A stretch of DNA of 64,000 nt from Rhyacophila brunnea (lineage: Eukaryota; Arthropoda; Insecta; Trichoptera; Rhyacophilidae): NCBI GenBank assembly GCA_022495005.1, contig JAGYXB010000184.1, positions 1-64,000 of the forward strand, read 5' to 3'. The notes below the pieces were generated by a model. That model worked only from the letters and a program-made list of their open reading frames with translations. It did not search any database and was not told the origin of the DNA. The position numbers and the translations under genes were made by a program. Below, piece by piece: positions 34,830 through 47,045 of this stretch (positions are counted from its first letter, which is position 1; each line of letters begins with the position of its first letter).

Positions 34830-36770
34830 TACACATTGAAAATCAACCTGTGAATCACTTGTCACTGTGAGACACTTTACCAATACCACTGAATGCATCA
34901 CATTTTATTATAATACGTAGAAAGTCCAATTTAATTTACCTATTTTTATATTATACCATTACATTGTATAAAATTTAGTATACTGTAAAATAATACTTGT
35001 ACGTCATATTATAATTATCACCAAATATCTTCTAATTAATAGAAGTTCGTTATTTTTGTTTAGTGCTAACACCGCGATTGGACCAGTTTGCCATTAGATA
35101 TAATTAACGTGTTATTTAAATGTGGTAATTAAAAGGTCAACAATGATTGTTGTTTTAAAAAAATAATGATCATTTTACTATATTACTCTTTAAATAGTAA
35201 GTATTTAAACATAACACATTCCAATACTAGCACGCATTCTCCGATGTCTGAAAAATTATTTACTTATGATTGTATTTTGACAATCATCAAATAGATTAAC
35301 TTAGCATACAGAAGATATTAAGTGCAAGTTATATATTTACCATAAATTATACTAGTGTCCATAGTTAGTACCAGCTGAAGAAGCCAAATGATGAAACCGA
35401 TGTTTGTAAAACAATACACTCAAATAAAATTATTGTGCATAACTAATATACATTTTAACCTAATGTTAATATTCTAAAGACACTGCATGCTTGAAATGTG
35501 TAACTCCCTTTGTCTATCCAATAGTCGCGAATGATGATTTGGCGAAACGTATATCAATCGTTACTTTTGTGCTAGATGAATGACTCTGATTTATTTTTTA
35601 AATGCAAGCATATAGTTTTAGAGCATTTTGAAATTTGAAATAAAATTTTTCATCGAAAAAAGAAAGAAAAGTCACAGAAATACGTGTTGCCGTTTTGGCT
35701 GACTTTAAATAATCAATTTTGCAAATTAAAATCACTATATTGACTATATTATTATTATTGAAAATATTAAATAACGCTTTTATTTCTTCAATATTTTAAT
35801 GTAAACTTTTTATAATTATTTCATGTTACACGGTTTTTAAAAGATATCTGAATATTTGAACTTAATCAAATATTCATATTTAGCTTATAATCAGAGAAAT
35901 ATAAATTTATCTTGCAAAAAAATTTTTGTTTGAAATATTACGCTATTCAGTTGCTAAACAGTGTCTCAAAACTATGAGTTTTTTTTGCATTTCATTGATG
36001 TTTTCACACAATACTAACATTTCAGCTCAGATGTATTTAATCATTTTTTTTAAAATAACATATTTAAAAAAAGCTTTATACTTTAGATGCAGCCAACATT
36101 TACGTTGAAAATATATTATTATTTTATTAAAATAAAAATAAAACAATAATAATACATAAATAAGTTAAAAAAAGCTTCCACTTTATCACTCACTTTTCAT
36201 AGTAATAATATTAATAATATTATTTACGAAAGGTATTGTAATAAAAAGTTCAAATTTCCCCCCTACTAAAGTATTTACGTTCAAAAAATTTACTATGAAT
36301 ATTTCATCCTTTTCAATTCAGATATTTAATTTAATACCCGATACGCCTTCAGAAATATCCAAAATAAGTGTTGAATTAAATTTATATAAGTAACGGATTA
36401 TCAGCGATGTCTTGACCTTTAAAGTTTCGCGAGCTATTTTCATTACACCCTCTTGATTTTATTTATAAAATTTAAATACATAAAATATAGTACAATAATA
36501 GTATAATTATCGGAAAAGGTAACGAGCGGCATTTGCGATATAACAGAGCTGAAAATAGGCTGGACATGTATCTCAAAATAGAGACAACAGTTGGACAAAT
36601 CTCGCTATACAATGATACTTGAGACAAAGAAAACATCCAAAAGTTAGACGGAACTATGACTGTGAAAATACTTGGCTATTATTAATTCAATGCAAAGTGC
36701 ATATAGAAATGATTGCATGGTGTTATCAAATAAATTATTTTTAACTAATTTATAATACTATCTTTCTAAT
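34830..36770. other. No gene recognised
   Basis: AT-rich DNA. 'atttaaatgtggtaattaaaa' near 35113 is shared with 48160, a minor dispersed repeat. No ORF is supported. Confidence 0.45.
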
Positions 36771-36774
36771 TGAA

Positions 36775-37330
36775 ATCAATATATTTTTTATTAACGATTT
36801 TTTATTCAAAAGAATGTAACATTGCTTATTAAACATACATAATTATAAAACACCTCAGGCATATACCTGAGTATTAGATCGATCGAGTAAAAATCGTCGT
36901 CAGGTGGGGCACAAATACGTATTCACTGGATTTTCGCCAATGTGTTTTAGTAATAATTATTGCGTCACATGCATCCCTTATAATTTACATTGACCACATA
37001 TTGATAAAAAAAAAGTTTTAGGATATTGTGGTATTCCACTTAATATAATTTTAAATATATCTACATAATTTGAAAACATCTCATACATAATGATATACAC
37101 ACTAGAAAAAATAATTTTGTAGAAAAAATTCGACATCCGATGGGACTTGAACCTGTATCTGCTGGATTTGCGCCAGTATGCTTTTCCAATTAAACTACGG
37201 GCATTTATCAGTTAGTTATGACAATTTTAACTAGTAGTTGCTACATGCAATGCTTATCGAATTCCGTGATAGTGTTGGCTATTGGTTTTAGTATATTAAA
37301 GCAAAGTAGGTATCGTATATAGTTTATTGG
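36775..37330 (-). repeat. Family D repeats, two arms
   Basis: An arm with 'aacatacataattataaaac' begins near 36830. A second arm at 37060-37210 carries a tRNA-like stretch on the minus strand: GCCCGTAGTTTAATTGG (A-box-like), a CTGG/CCAG stem and AGGTTCAAGTCCC (B-box-like). The body to 37330 matches the family D centre. The loop lacks the conserved T33, so it is not taken as a working tRNA gene. Confidence 0.55.
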
Positions 37331-38330
37331 GCCGATTATGACCTCAATCCTATCCTTAAACCCGCAAAAATATGTCACACCTACCATTCTTATTTTATTG
37401 TCGCCAGACTAGGGCGACGGACAGTTACGGATCATGAATCGACCGTAATTGCGAAGAACAGTTAGTCACTCGTAGAAATCCGAGCGCGTAAGTTTGTTAT
37501 AGCTTTACCGTCATTAACTACAGCGTGACTCATATAAAACACATCTGTTCGATCTTCTTACGCTAAATCTGATATGGTTTGAGCAAACGTCGCGACTAGA
37601 AATCCATCCTAAACTCATCTTTATCATTCAACAACCTCATAATATAATATCATTCACCTAAAAGTATATCGTCCATTTACCAGCGAACACCGAACAAGTT
37701 CCAGTGTGCGCCAGCCCTCTCAACATCAAAGGTCAGTGCCTGGTATTATTGTTTAAACCCCCCCCCCCCCTGATCCGGAACTCACCACCAGCATCCTACA
37801 AAATTACAGTCTACAAAGGCACAACCAACAAGAAGTGTTGTAGGTAGACTGAAAGATATGCTTTAGAACTAGACTAATAAAATATCATATAGGTGCAGTT
37901 ATAATCTATGTGTATTATTCTACTTTCAAGAGAATATTATATTAAAGTATTTTCAGATCGATGGACTTAATCGTAATGTTACACGGAGCAGTAAGACTAT
38001 AATATTATACGGTTGTGCCCCAGACTGATAGCTTTACTCTTCGACCATATTGCATTCCTGTAAACATTTTCCGTAAGAATATTGCTCTCAATATAAAAGC
38101 CATCGTGCGTGTTTATCAATTTCCTCGCTACTCAATATTCTCGGAAAGTACCTAAGTAATGAAATATTTCATCCCGTCAATGTGAGGTCATATTAATATC
38201 TATATAGGTATCATTGTAGAAAATAATGCATATCCATCATCACCACATCGTAATATTTTATTCTTCGATATACGAAAGCTTCTGCTTGCTGTTTTAGAGG
38301 TATTTTTATTTATACTATATTAGGTTTATC
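37331..38330. other. No gene recognised; C13 homopolymer
   Basis: There is some GC-richer sequence at 37380-37800. A run of 13 C lies at 37758-37770. A 48-bp stretch at 37684-37731 has AG before and GTCAGT after, but it is too short to support as an exon. Confidence 0.4.
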
Positions 38331-38334
38331 AATA

Positions 38335-38530
38335 CAAAGGATATAAATAAACGATTTATTTTATTCAACGCATAATTCACAAGATTTTGAAAATGTAACA
38401 TTCCATATTATATTGAACATACATCACTTGAAAACACCTCAGATATTATATACCTACCCACTATAAAAACATATTTGAAAAAATACGATGCTCGATGGGA
38501 TTTTGAACCCGTATACTGGTGCTACGAGTC
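38335..38530 (-). repeat. Family D repeat, single arm
   Basis: It contains the family D end 'tttattttattcaacg', then 'cttgaaaacacctcag' and a degenerate tRNA-like part ('gggattttgaacccgtat'). It breaks off at about 38530. Confidence 0.6.
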
Positions 38531-39152
38531 TACTATGTAATGTCATATAGGAAAAGGTAGATGTAGGTAGGAGGTGGGTAGGATTGTTTGGATAGGAAGG
38601 GAATTGGAGTGCAGCAGAACATGAGACTTGAGGAATGCAGGGTCGTGGGTGGTTTGACGTTACCTCTATAACCTCGGTTACCTGTCCGGTTACTTCACTC
38701 ATTCGTTTATGGGCTGTAATAATAAAATACATAAAAATGCAATGATTAATATCTCGGTTTTGAGCGCCACTCTATGAAATGCATAGAGACAATGATGAAG
38801 GAAATTTAAATAAAACGCGTGTAAAGAATTTTAACAGAAGTATAATTAAGATATAAAAATTACTAGCGGGCGAAAGTGTATAAAGGTGTAAAAATAAGTT
38901 AATCAATTACGAGCGCCTAGCGTAGTATGATTTAAACAATTAAGAATACAAAATAAAAGGCTAATTCGGTGGACCGTAACATAATGGAATAACAATAAAT
39001 ACCACAATACAAATATGCTCTCAGCTCTTCGCCGCCCTCGATTCCTTCCAAGACGGAATTGAGGAGTGCGTCTTCAAATATTTCGGGACAATGGGCTTCC
39101 TTCGATCTCCTGGCCTGAGAGACCTGACTAGACTAAATAATTTTACTAAATT
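38531..39152. other. No gene recognised
   Basis: A GC-richer patch at 38540-38700 and another at 39020-39120 hold no supported coding sequence. Confidence 0.4.
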
Positions 39153-39162
39153 ACTCGACTAA

Positions 39163-40292
39163 ATTAATTATCTGTTTGTACACGTTTAGTTAGGTACTAG
39201 GGCTCAAACTTAGGGCGATTGCTGTTCACGATTTTTATGAATGCCATAGCATTGGTCATAAAAAATGCTATGTTTTTGTTGTTCGCTGATGACTTGAAAC
39301 TCTTTTTGGAAGTTGTCACCTTGAATGATTGTCGTCAGTTCCAACTTAATATAGATAATATTATATTAAATTGGGGCAGGCGTAACAAACTAGAATTCAA
39401 TATTGATAATTGCAATCTTTTATCGTTTACCAGAGCCTCAAAAGTGTTGTTTTTCCAATACTCGATGCATGGCAGAGTTCTGTCACGAATATCATCTGTA
39501 AGAGATCTTGGAATTACGTTTGAGAGTAAACTGACATTTATTAGCCATATAGTTACCATTTGTAACAAAGCGCTTAAAATGTTGGGCTTCGTCATGCGTA
39601 CTTCCCGGGTCTTTTCAGATGTTACAGTATTAAAACTTTTATTTAATTCTTTAGTTCGAAGCAGACTTGAGAGTGGGTCTATTGTTTGGGCACCGCACCA
39701 GTTGAAGTATGGCCTTATGGTGGAGAGGGTACAGAAGAAATTCTTGAGACTCCTTTACTTGAGGTTGTATGTATACTATCCGTAGCTTTATCCAACTGAC
39801 TTTTTCATAGGCATGCTTACATACTGCAATCTTCAATTTAGAAGAAATCTTTATATAGCTACGTAGTTTTTTCGACTTATACGAAGTATAAATGAGAACT
39901 TTGCCATTCTGGGCAGTGTTGACTTGTGTGTCCTTGATAACTATCTTAAAAATAGAGACCATCAGTTATTTATTCTCCCAAGGTGCAGAACCAACCTGCC
40001 ACTGGTAATGCCAATTGGGAGGGCGATAACTATGTTCAACAAAATTGCTTCGGGTGTTGATATATTCCACCTACGTGAGAATGAGTTAAGGTGGACGTTG
40101 TTTTATATATTCTTAAAATATAGTTTGCTTAACTCATCCGGTGTACTTCATTGTACCTATCTAATGTATCTACTTATCTATCTCTTTTTTATGTAATACT
40201 GTTTTATATATCTTTGTTTCTAAATGTTATGTTGTGAACGTCTTAAACTTATAATTTGTAATGTCCACAATATGTTAAAAAAAAAAAATTGA
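39163..40292 (+). mobile_element. 5'-truncated non-LTR retrotransposon (Jockey-like)
   Basis: A LINE 3' portion ending in A12 at 40277-40288. ACTCGACTAA occurs just before (39153-39162) and just after (40293-40302), consistent with a target duplication. It contains a broken reverse transcriptase C-terminal part. Confidence 0.8.
39196..40196 (+). pseudogene. Reverse transcriptase C-terminal half, broken
   Basis: Sequence from about 39196 encodes a GSNLG-LLFTIFMN block preceded by an in-frame TAG. The open frame 39219-39785 carries LFADD, the catalytic box (usually YADD or FADD), then VRDLGITFESKLTF and the thumb-like KMLGFVMRTS and SIVWAP stretches. After stops and frame changes, 39924-40196 resumes with NYLKNRDHQLFILPRCRTN, typical of the Jockey-type protein end. 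The finger domain and endonuclease are missing. It is not functional. Confidence 0.85.
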
Positions 40293-40302
40293 ACTCGACT
40301 AA

Positions 40303-41029
40303 TTACTCGAATAATCCGAACCGGCCTTTGGTGATAACTGACAACTAACCAAAGACTAATAAGCCATTCACATCAAAATTATAGTGTTATAAAATCTCGT
40401 TATGAACTTTTGCAAGTGTATTATGTTCGTTCAGTTGTATCCTTTGATGAAATAATAATGTACGTAGTCCATAAGAGCTGTAAGATTTATCAATACTGAT
40501 CAAATAGTTTTTGGGGCAAGTATTAGGGAAATAAAATATTACCGTAATATTTGTGCTTAGGTAGGTATTTTGAATATAGTCAAAATGTTGATAAACATGA
40601 AAATATCATGAGATGACAGAGAGACCCTTTTATTTATTTAATATAGTACAAAATACATTCATAATATTATTTTAAAAAAATCACAATACTGCATTGGAGA
40701 ATTTTATATGCATATTGATTGAATTTTCAATCAAAATTCAGGAAACGGAGGTAGTACATGGTATTATAAAACTAGTGAAAATATATGATGTCTTAGGCGA
40801 AAGCTGACCAAGCATTTTTGAAAAGTAGCGCATAAAAGTGGGGCTTGTGCTGCTACTGGAAAGTGGAAATACAGCTCCATCAATCTTTATTTTCTTTAAC
40901 TGTCCAATTTAACTGACGCTCAGGAAAGTGAGGCTATATATTTAAGAGCGCTGAGCTCAAACACGCAATTTTAAATAATTCGATAAAAATGCCATGTCAT
41001 ACTACCCATTTAGATTAAATTCGTTATTT
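40303..41029. other. No gene recognised
   Basis: No ORF or repeat could be supported. Confidence 0.4.
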
Positions 41030-41400
41030 TATTAGGAATGCATTGGAAGTATGTAAATAGCTTTCATTATATAAAAGCAAAATTAAATGTATGCGTTTTA
41101 CGTACATAACTTGAAAATACTTCAGATAAATATACCCATTAGATAAAATCATATTTGAAAAAAATAACGATGCTCGACAGGATTTGAGCCCGTATAACCA
41201 CTGGTATCGTGCCAACTGTGCATTGAGCAATTATGCTACGAGCCTCCTATCTAATTGCGACAGTTTAAACTAGTAGGTCATACATGAAATGCTTATTAAA
41301 TTGCGTTAATATTGACTATCGGTGTTTGTGTATTAAATCAAAGGAATATTAATTACCTTAAGTACTTACCGACGCCTGCCTCTCGCCAAATATTTTATTT
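41030..41400 (-). repeat. Family D repeat, one tRNA-like arm plus centre
   Basis: The arm with 'aacttgaaaatacttcag' is followed by a minus-strand tRNA-like segment (inverse of GGCTCGTAGCATAATTG, 41231-41247). The shared centre 'catacatgaaatgcttat' and 'accgacgcctgcctctcgcc' follows. The second arm seen in the 42835 copy is absent. Confidence 0.65.
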
Positions 41401-42834
41401 TTTGTGAACTTTCAAACAATATTTATTAAAATTTTGCCACTCTATTTTTAATGGAAACCTTTTTCCAGAATATATTATTATAGTAGAGACTATAAGTAAA
41501 AATTAATATATGACTGCGATTTTCAGTAAACTATAAATTTGACGGAATGATTCAGATGCTGAAGGGAGGGTTATAACAAGTATACCGGGCACTGACTTGT
41601 TATATTGCTGAGGCTGGCTCCGTACTCTGGTTGTCACTCCTGATCGCACTACTACTCTCGCGCGTTACTGTTTATTTAGTCACCCTGTGCGCGGCATCAA
41701 TGGTCAAAACCAGTGCAAGCAATAACGTCTTAATGTTTTAGATTATATGTATTTAACAAGCAATCAGTTGATAAATGGCTACCTGTTAATAGTCTGAAAT
41801 AATATTTCCCTGCAGTTAAAATTGAATTTATGATACATTTGCATGCTTTGTTTAAGCATACAGATATAATGATGTCGAGGAAAACAATGCCCAAATAAAT
41901 AATTAATATGGTAACCAAGATATAAATAAAGAATATAGCACAATTTGTGCCACATTACATAAACGGCATTTCGTTTACCATCATTTTACCATGCATGAGA
42001 AGACTTCCAGTAAGCTATTTGAACTCGGTACCACATCGCCGTTCAGAGCATTTGTAGATATCAAAATATTTAAAAAAAAAAATCATTGTTGAGATCTGGT
42101 ATCTAATGAATATTGCTCAAAAAATAATAAAGCATTCTATAATAGTCTGATTCTTATTTTTTTTAAGTTTTCTGATAATTACGTTTTATGAAATTGGTGT
42201 TGCACATTAGTTTGCTTGAACCTGCTTGAGAAGAGACCATCTTTATCAGAAAATAATACTGGAAATTAACTGACAAATACAAAATCATTCATCGTCAGAA
42301 CCACGTTACAATAATTGGTTAAACTACCAATGACTTAAGTATTATGAATGACAAATATTAATCAATAGATATTATCGTAGTATCGTAGTATCAATGAATT
42401 ATTATAAGTTATAAATTAAAAATAATAAACAATGTTTATTATAGTTGCGTTGATTGATAATAATTAAATGTAATGAATATTTTATGAATGGGTGGTTCTA
42501 AATCTAAAAGAGCTCTAAATCGAGATATGGAATATATCATTCTGCAATATGAATAATTAATCTAACCGATACTATTGGAACCTGCCATTCGACCCGTCTA
42601 TATAGAGGATCGTCTTTATAATGATAACTTTAAGCTTGCGCTGTTTACACCCTTAATTTTAAAATTACTAATGTTCTCCACCATACCACTTATTAAAACC
42701 CGCCCTATCCAAGGCACCAAAATTTATACAAAGGTACTTAATAACCAAACGTCAAAACATGCCATTATCTTTTAATACTCCAACATATAGAGTATTAAGT
42801 TGTCTTTGGATACCGATTCAACTATACTAAAAAT
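41401..42834. other. No gene recognised
   Basis: A hydrophobic 50-codon frame at about 41590-41742 (SVLWLSLLIALLLS) has no start or family match. Otherwise AT-rich DNA. Confidence 0.4.
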
Positions 42835-43400
42835 AAACCATTTATTTTATTCAATGAATAGTTTACAAAATTTTAAGAATGCAACATTCTATATAATTAT
42901 TGAACATACATAACTTGAAAACACCTCAGATATACCCAATAGAAAAAATCATATTAGACAAAACTACGAAACTCGACGGAATTTAAACTCGTATAACCAT
43001 TGGTGTCGCGTCAATCTGTGCACTAACCAATAATGCTACGAGCCTCCTATATAATTACGATAATTTAAACTAATAGGTCATACATGAAATGCTTATCAAA
43101 TTGCGTTATTACTGACTATCGGTTTTTGTGTATTTAATCAAGGAATATTAATTACCTTAATAATTACTAACCGACGCCCGGCTCTCGCCAAATATTTTAG
43201 TTATAACGTATACTCTGTCTTGCTAACAATTTTTAATAAACCATTTCTGTTAATGCACAGATTGGCGCTACACCAATGGTTATACGGGTTCAAATCCCAT
43301 CGAGTTTCATGTTTCATGTTTTTTTTTTTTTATATAATATTTTCTAGTGGTGAAGTGTTTTCAAGTTATGTTTGTACACTAAAAATGTTACGAAATCGAC
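42835..43400. repeat. Foldback repeat with two tRNA-like arms (family D)
   Basis: The left arm (42903-43045) and right arm (43245-43375) are inverted copies sharing 'aacttgaaaacac' and the tRNA-like block. In the right arm on + strand the block has an ATTGG/CCAAT stem and a perfect T-arm ACGGGTTCAAATCCCGT at 43285-43301. The left arm, inverted, also has an A-box-like TAGCATTATTGGTTAG and a GGCTCG/CGAGTT acceptor-like pairing. The centre is shared with 41280-41400. Confidence 0.7.
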
Positions 43401-43467
43401 ATCGATGATAGGTACGTTACTTTTGTTTGGTATTACATATTTAGTTTATGTGAAAACTATTTTCTAT

Positions 43468-43711
43468 AGATCTACCATCATAAATTGGCATTTCAGCGAG
43501 GGCGCTAGTATGACATTGAGAATATTACTATAACTAACAAAAAAATGGTAATTTATAATTTTTTATTGGTAGTAGATTTCTGTACAAATATTATGCAATC
43601 CATAATTCGAGAAACATGTTGTAAATTAAAATGGCATTTGTAACAAATTTATCCTCGATAGACAATTTTAGTTTCAAATTCGACCGGCTGCCAACTTACG
43701 ATGGTAGATCT
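43468..43711. mobile_element. Inverted-repeat element (MITE)
   Basis: AGATCTACCATC at 43468 is inverted at the right end (gatggtagatct, 43700-43711). The match extends inward to 'taaattggca' and 'gccaactta'. About 244 bp; no clear target duplication. Confidence 0.6.
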
Positions 43712-43834
43712 TTAACTGTTTGAATATTTTTGGTTGATGTGAATTTTGACTAACGCGGTGTGAGATTATTTTATCTTATTACGCCAAAGAATTATAACTT
43801 CTAACGTGCGTACATAAGTACATATACCGATTTT

Positions 43835-44062
43835 TTTATTGTCACCCTTGGCTTGATAGGTAGGTAATGGAGTTTTTACCTACTTTATTGTATTGATTGG
43901 TTATATAAGTTAGAGTTAATGGTGTTCGTTGTCAGTGTGTATTTGCCTTTTGGTGAGTGTACACATTGCCTGAAGATGCCAAAAGGTGAAACCCGGATGG
44001 CCAAAAACGACTCAAAAGTAATAGTACAAAATTTAAATCCATTAGAATTTACACCAAAAATG
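43835..44062 (+). repeat. Family F repeat, copy 1, with decayed hammerhead-like core
   Basis: It shares about 220 bp with 61375-61607 ('aatggagtttttac', 'ttatttgccttt', 'gtgagtgtacaca'). The core at 43967-44002 keeps CTGAAGA and GAA, but the nucleotide expected to be C at the cleavage position is G (43999). Confidence 0.7.
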
Positions 44063-44369
44063 TTACGAAATCGATTGTAATACCAATATTTAATTAAAAT
44101 GACAACCTTTAGGAACTACAACCTTTTCGACGTATACATTATAGAGGTAACTAACAAATAAATACTTTTAAAGTAAACTTTAATTATATCTTTTGTAATA
44201 TTTTTAATCAACATGCAAAAGTAAATAATGGTTAATTGCAAACGTCAAAAAAACAAAACGGCGAAATAATAGAAGACATAACGAAGCAAATCCATTCTTG
44301 GCAGGCGCAATTACTACTTTGCAACGGCGGCTATCTGCATAAATAATATGCATAGACTATCTTTCTTTG
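44063..44369. other. No gene recognised
   Basis: AT-rich spacer. Confidence 0.4.
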
Positions 44370-44690
44370 TTTTGAGGATAGCCCGTTATCTACGCGGCGT
44401 TCCAAGATTAAGTTTAAAAGGAAGCCCGCGCTTTGTTTGGAAAATCCGCCCGAGATAAGGGGTAACGCCTGCTGGCACGCGATGTCTCTTTCTCAGCCCG
44501 GCAGGGTGACAACGGACCCCTTTGTCCCAGTACCCGAATACTTGGGCCAAGTTAGCCGATCCATCTCCTCGCATTGTTCCACTGGGGTCCCCGAGGGCCA
44601 GGCGAGGCACTCCTCGTAGATTTGCCTGCAAGTGCGAACGGAGTCCGGGATACTTTGTGCTTTTGACGTATGACACGATGACGCGACACA
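44370..44690. other. GC- and CpG-rich island, nature unknown
   Basis: About 300 bp is strikingly GC-rich and CpG-rich in a very AT-rich neighbourhood. Frames of 101 codons (44386-44691, minus) and 60 codons (44437-44619, plus) overlap, but neither has a domain I recognise. It could be a structured non-coding RNA, an exon with promoter island, or a transferred fragment. Confidence 0.4.
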
Positions 44691-44794
44691 ATGCCTAATT
44701 TGAATAGTGTAGTTTTAGTAACGTACTGACAGTGTTTCGCTCAAACAATAAAATAAATAATTATTAATTAAATTAATATTTTTTTAATATTAAT

Positions 44795-44935
44795 ACTATC
44801 GACTAAAGGTACTTGATGGAATTTGAATTTAAATTCTAATGGATTCAAGTTATGTACTATTCCTTACTTAAATGGAATAGTACAGAGCTAGAATCCATAA
44901 GAATTTATTATTTTTTATTCAATAATGAATATAGG
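44795..44935 (-). repeat. Family F tail fragment
   Basis: It matches the tail of family F at 59353-59425 ('aaggtacttgatggaatttg'). The hammerhead-like part is missing. Confidence 0.6.
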
Positions 44936-45269
44936 TACTTATATTAGTGTAATTTAAGAAAACAAGATAAATAAAAAAAAATATTTCGAACGTAATATTA
45001 GGATTTTCAGTAGGTATATTTTTGAGGATTATATTAATTTAAAGTTATATATTTTCAAAAGAAATAGTACTTTAATAGTATTTTAAAGCATTATCTATAA
45101 AACTATAATAACTATATTTTATGAGAAGGTACAAGATATTTTGTTATGAAAAAATACGACAAACATAGTATCACCAGAGAAACTGATATAAATTATGTTA
45201 TTAATTAGATCAGTAAATCAGTCAATTAGGTCAGTCAATGAAAAAAATGATATGTATTAATATATTACA
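44936..45269. other. No gene recognised
   Basis: AT-rich spacer. Confidence 0.4.
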
Positions 45270-45635
45270 ACGTTTTTCTTTGGTCGTATTCTCATTTGTC
45301 CGGTGGTTGTTTGTCCGGTACAAATCTTGCAATCGATTTTTAACTAACTTTCAGACTAGCTAGACATTTGAAACTTTTGGAATATATCAGAACACGATGC
45401 CAATGCATTGTTTTAATAGTTTTAGCCATATTTAAGTAGAATTGAATTCATTTTTAGTTAATTCTGGTGTGTATGAAAAGTTATTTCGATACCATTATTG
45501 GTTGATAGGGGGCCCTAGCAACCAAATTATTAAATAATATATACGTGCTAGTCAAGTCAAGTTTATATGATTTAACAGAAAATTTAAAAAACGTTGTATA
45601 TAAAAAGTTCTTTTTATCTTGTAATTATTTATATA
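45270..45635 (+). repeat. Dispersed repeat family E, copy 1
   Basis: About 360 bp matches 60395-60842 in inverse orientation ('tttgtccggtggttgtttgt', 'gctagacattt', 'aattgaattcattttt'). It is non-coding. Confidence 0.75.
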
Positions 45636-45639
45636 TATA

Positions 45640-46524
45640 TATATATTCTGGTTCTCTGGAGAACTGACTGAAGAATGACTATTTGACGTGCATATTATAT
45701 TTATATTTAATTGGTATAATATAATATAACAAATTAAATTATGTTTTAAAACGAAGTAAGATTATGTATAGTGTGTTATTACGAAAAATACTGAGGTAGG
45801 TAATCTATTATTATAATACAATATTTATTTTATATTATATAATGCGAATAAAGTTTGATCAGGCGAGTAGCAAGCGAGATCAGGAGGGGGGACAAGATAA
45901 ATTCATACGATGGCAGCAATGTAAACACTGTCGGCGATAGCAACCATAGATAGCATAAAATTATCCATGCGTATGTGCGCATTGCCAGATGTATGAGATG
46001 AAATAAATGTTACCTGCAATCTAATTAATATCCCGTGATTTAAAGAAATAAAAAAACATTCAATTTATGGAAATTAAATTAGCTTGCCAGTTTTCTCGTA
46101 AATTTTTTTTATACTATTTGCGTTGAACTAAAATCAGCGATCAAAATGAAATATTTTACGAACCGGAGTGCTGGATAATTTTCTGAAAATATTTAAACGT
46201 GTTACTGTGTAAAATATTTCTGTACACTCTCTCGTTTTACTATACAATATAATTATTGTAATAAACTTAAAAACATATAATATATATATAATATATATAA
46301 TGTAAATGAATTTAATATTTTCTTAATAATTTACGTACCAGAACACGAACTTTGAGTATAATCTAAACTACCATACTAGGTATTATAAGCTACTGAAAGT
46401 TACCGAGCCAACAAATAATATATTTTATTTTCTAAGAAAAATCACTTATAATCATCTAAATGTGTCTATAGATTTGTACTCAAATAATAAATGTTTTGGA
46501 TTTAAGCGTTCTGGAATGTCGCTA
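45640..46524. other. No gene recognised
   Basis: AT-rich DNA with AT microsatellites near 45635-45650 and 46276-46300. Confidence 0.4.
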
Positions 46525-47045
46525 AATACTGTTTAGTGGAGCTACGGGATGCTGGTTTGATGTGGAACGATGCAAGAAGACTGGTAAGCGACAGGGATTC
46601 ATGAAGGTACCGCGTGGTGTCCATATGCTCCAACTAAGGGACGGATATGGCCGAAAAAGAAGCTACATTTGTTCGACGTTTGCATTTTAATAGTACTGCT
46701 TTATGGTAGTAAGTAATGGCACTTAAATAAAGCTCAGACTAACCGTATATCGAGCTTTAAAAACTGGTAGTGTGAATTTAGGTGCATCAAGGAGAGTTTG
46801 ATTATAAATACAACCTCTAATTACCTTGAAAGTGAATAAGCAACGTTGTATCTGACTCGGTTAAGTCCTACAGATTCCTCAAGAGAATTTCAACTTGATC
46901 TGCCTGTTTTCAAAGCTGACCGGATTCCCAAAAGGCCACTAAATACCATATTCATACTGGTGTATACGGGAAAGCAACATGTGAAAGACCCAAGAGGACA
47001 AGCGAACGAGAGTGATTCCGTGAGACGTTGCATTAGCATTTTATG
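46525..47045 (+). pseudogene. RTE-like LINE fragments, rearranged
   Basis: 46525-46665 matches the extreme 3' end of the LINE at 57125-57643 ('tgctccaactaagggacgg'). 46690-47045 matches its upstream part ('cagactaaccgtatat', 'ttttcaaagctgaccggatt'). The order is reversed relative to the intact arrangement, so two partial copies or a rearrangement are present. The frames are broken throughout. Confidence 0.7.

Noticed and set aside
37133..37207. Possible tRNA gene on the minus strand
   Set aside because: A- and B-box-like parts exist, but the anticodon loop lacks T33, the acceptor stem is poor, and it lies in repeat family D.
37684..37731. 48-bp candidate exon between AG and GTCAGT
   Set aside because: Too short, no polypyrimidine tract, and no neighbouring exons to join.
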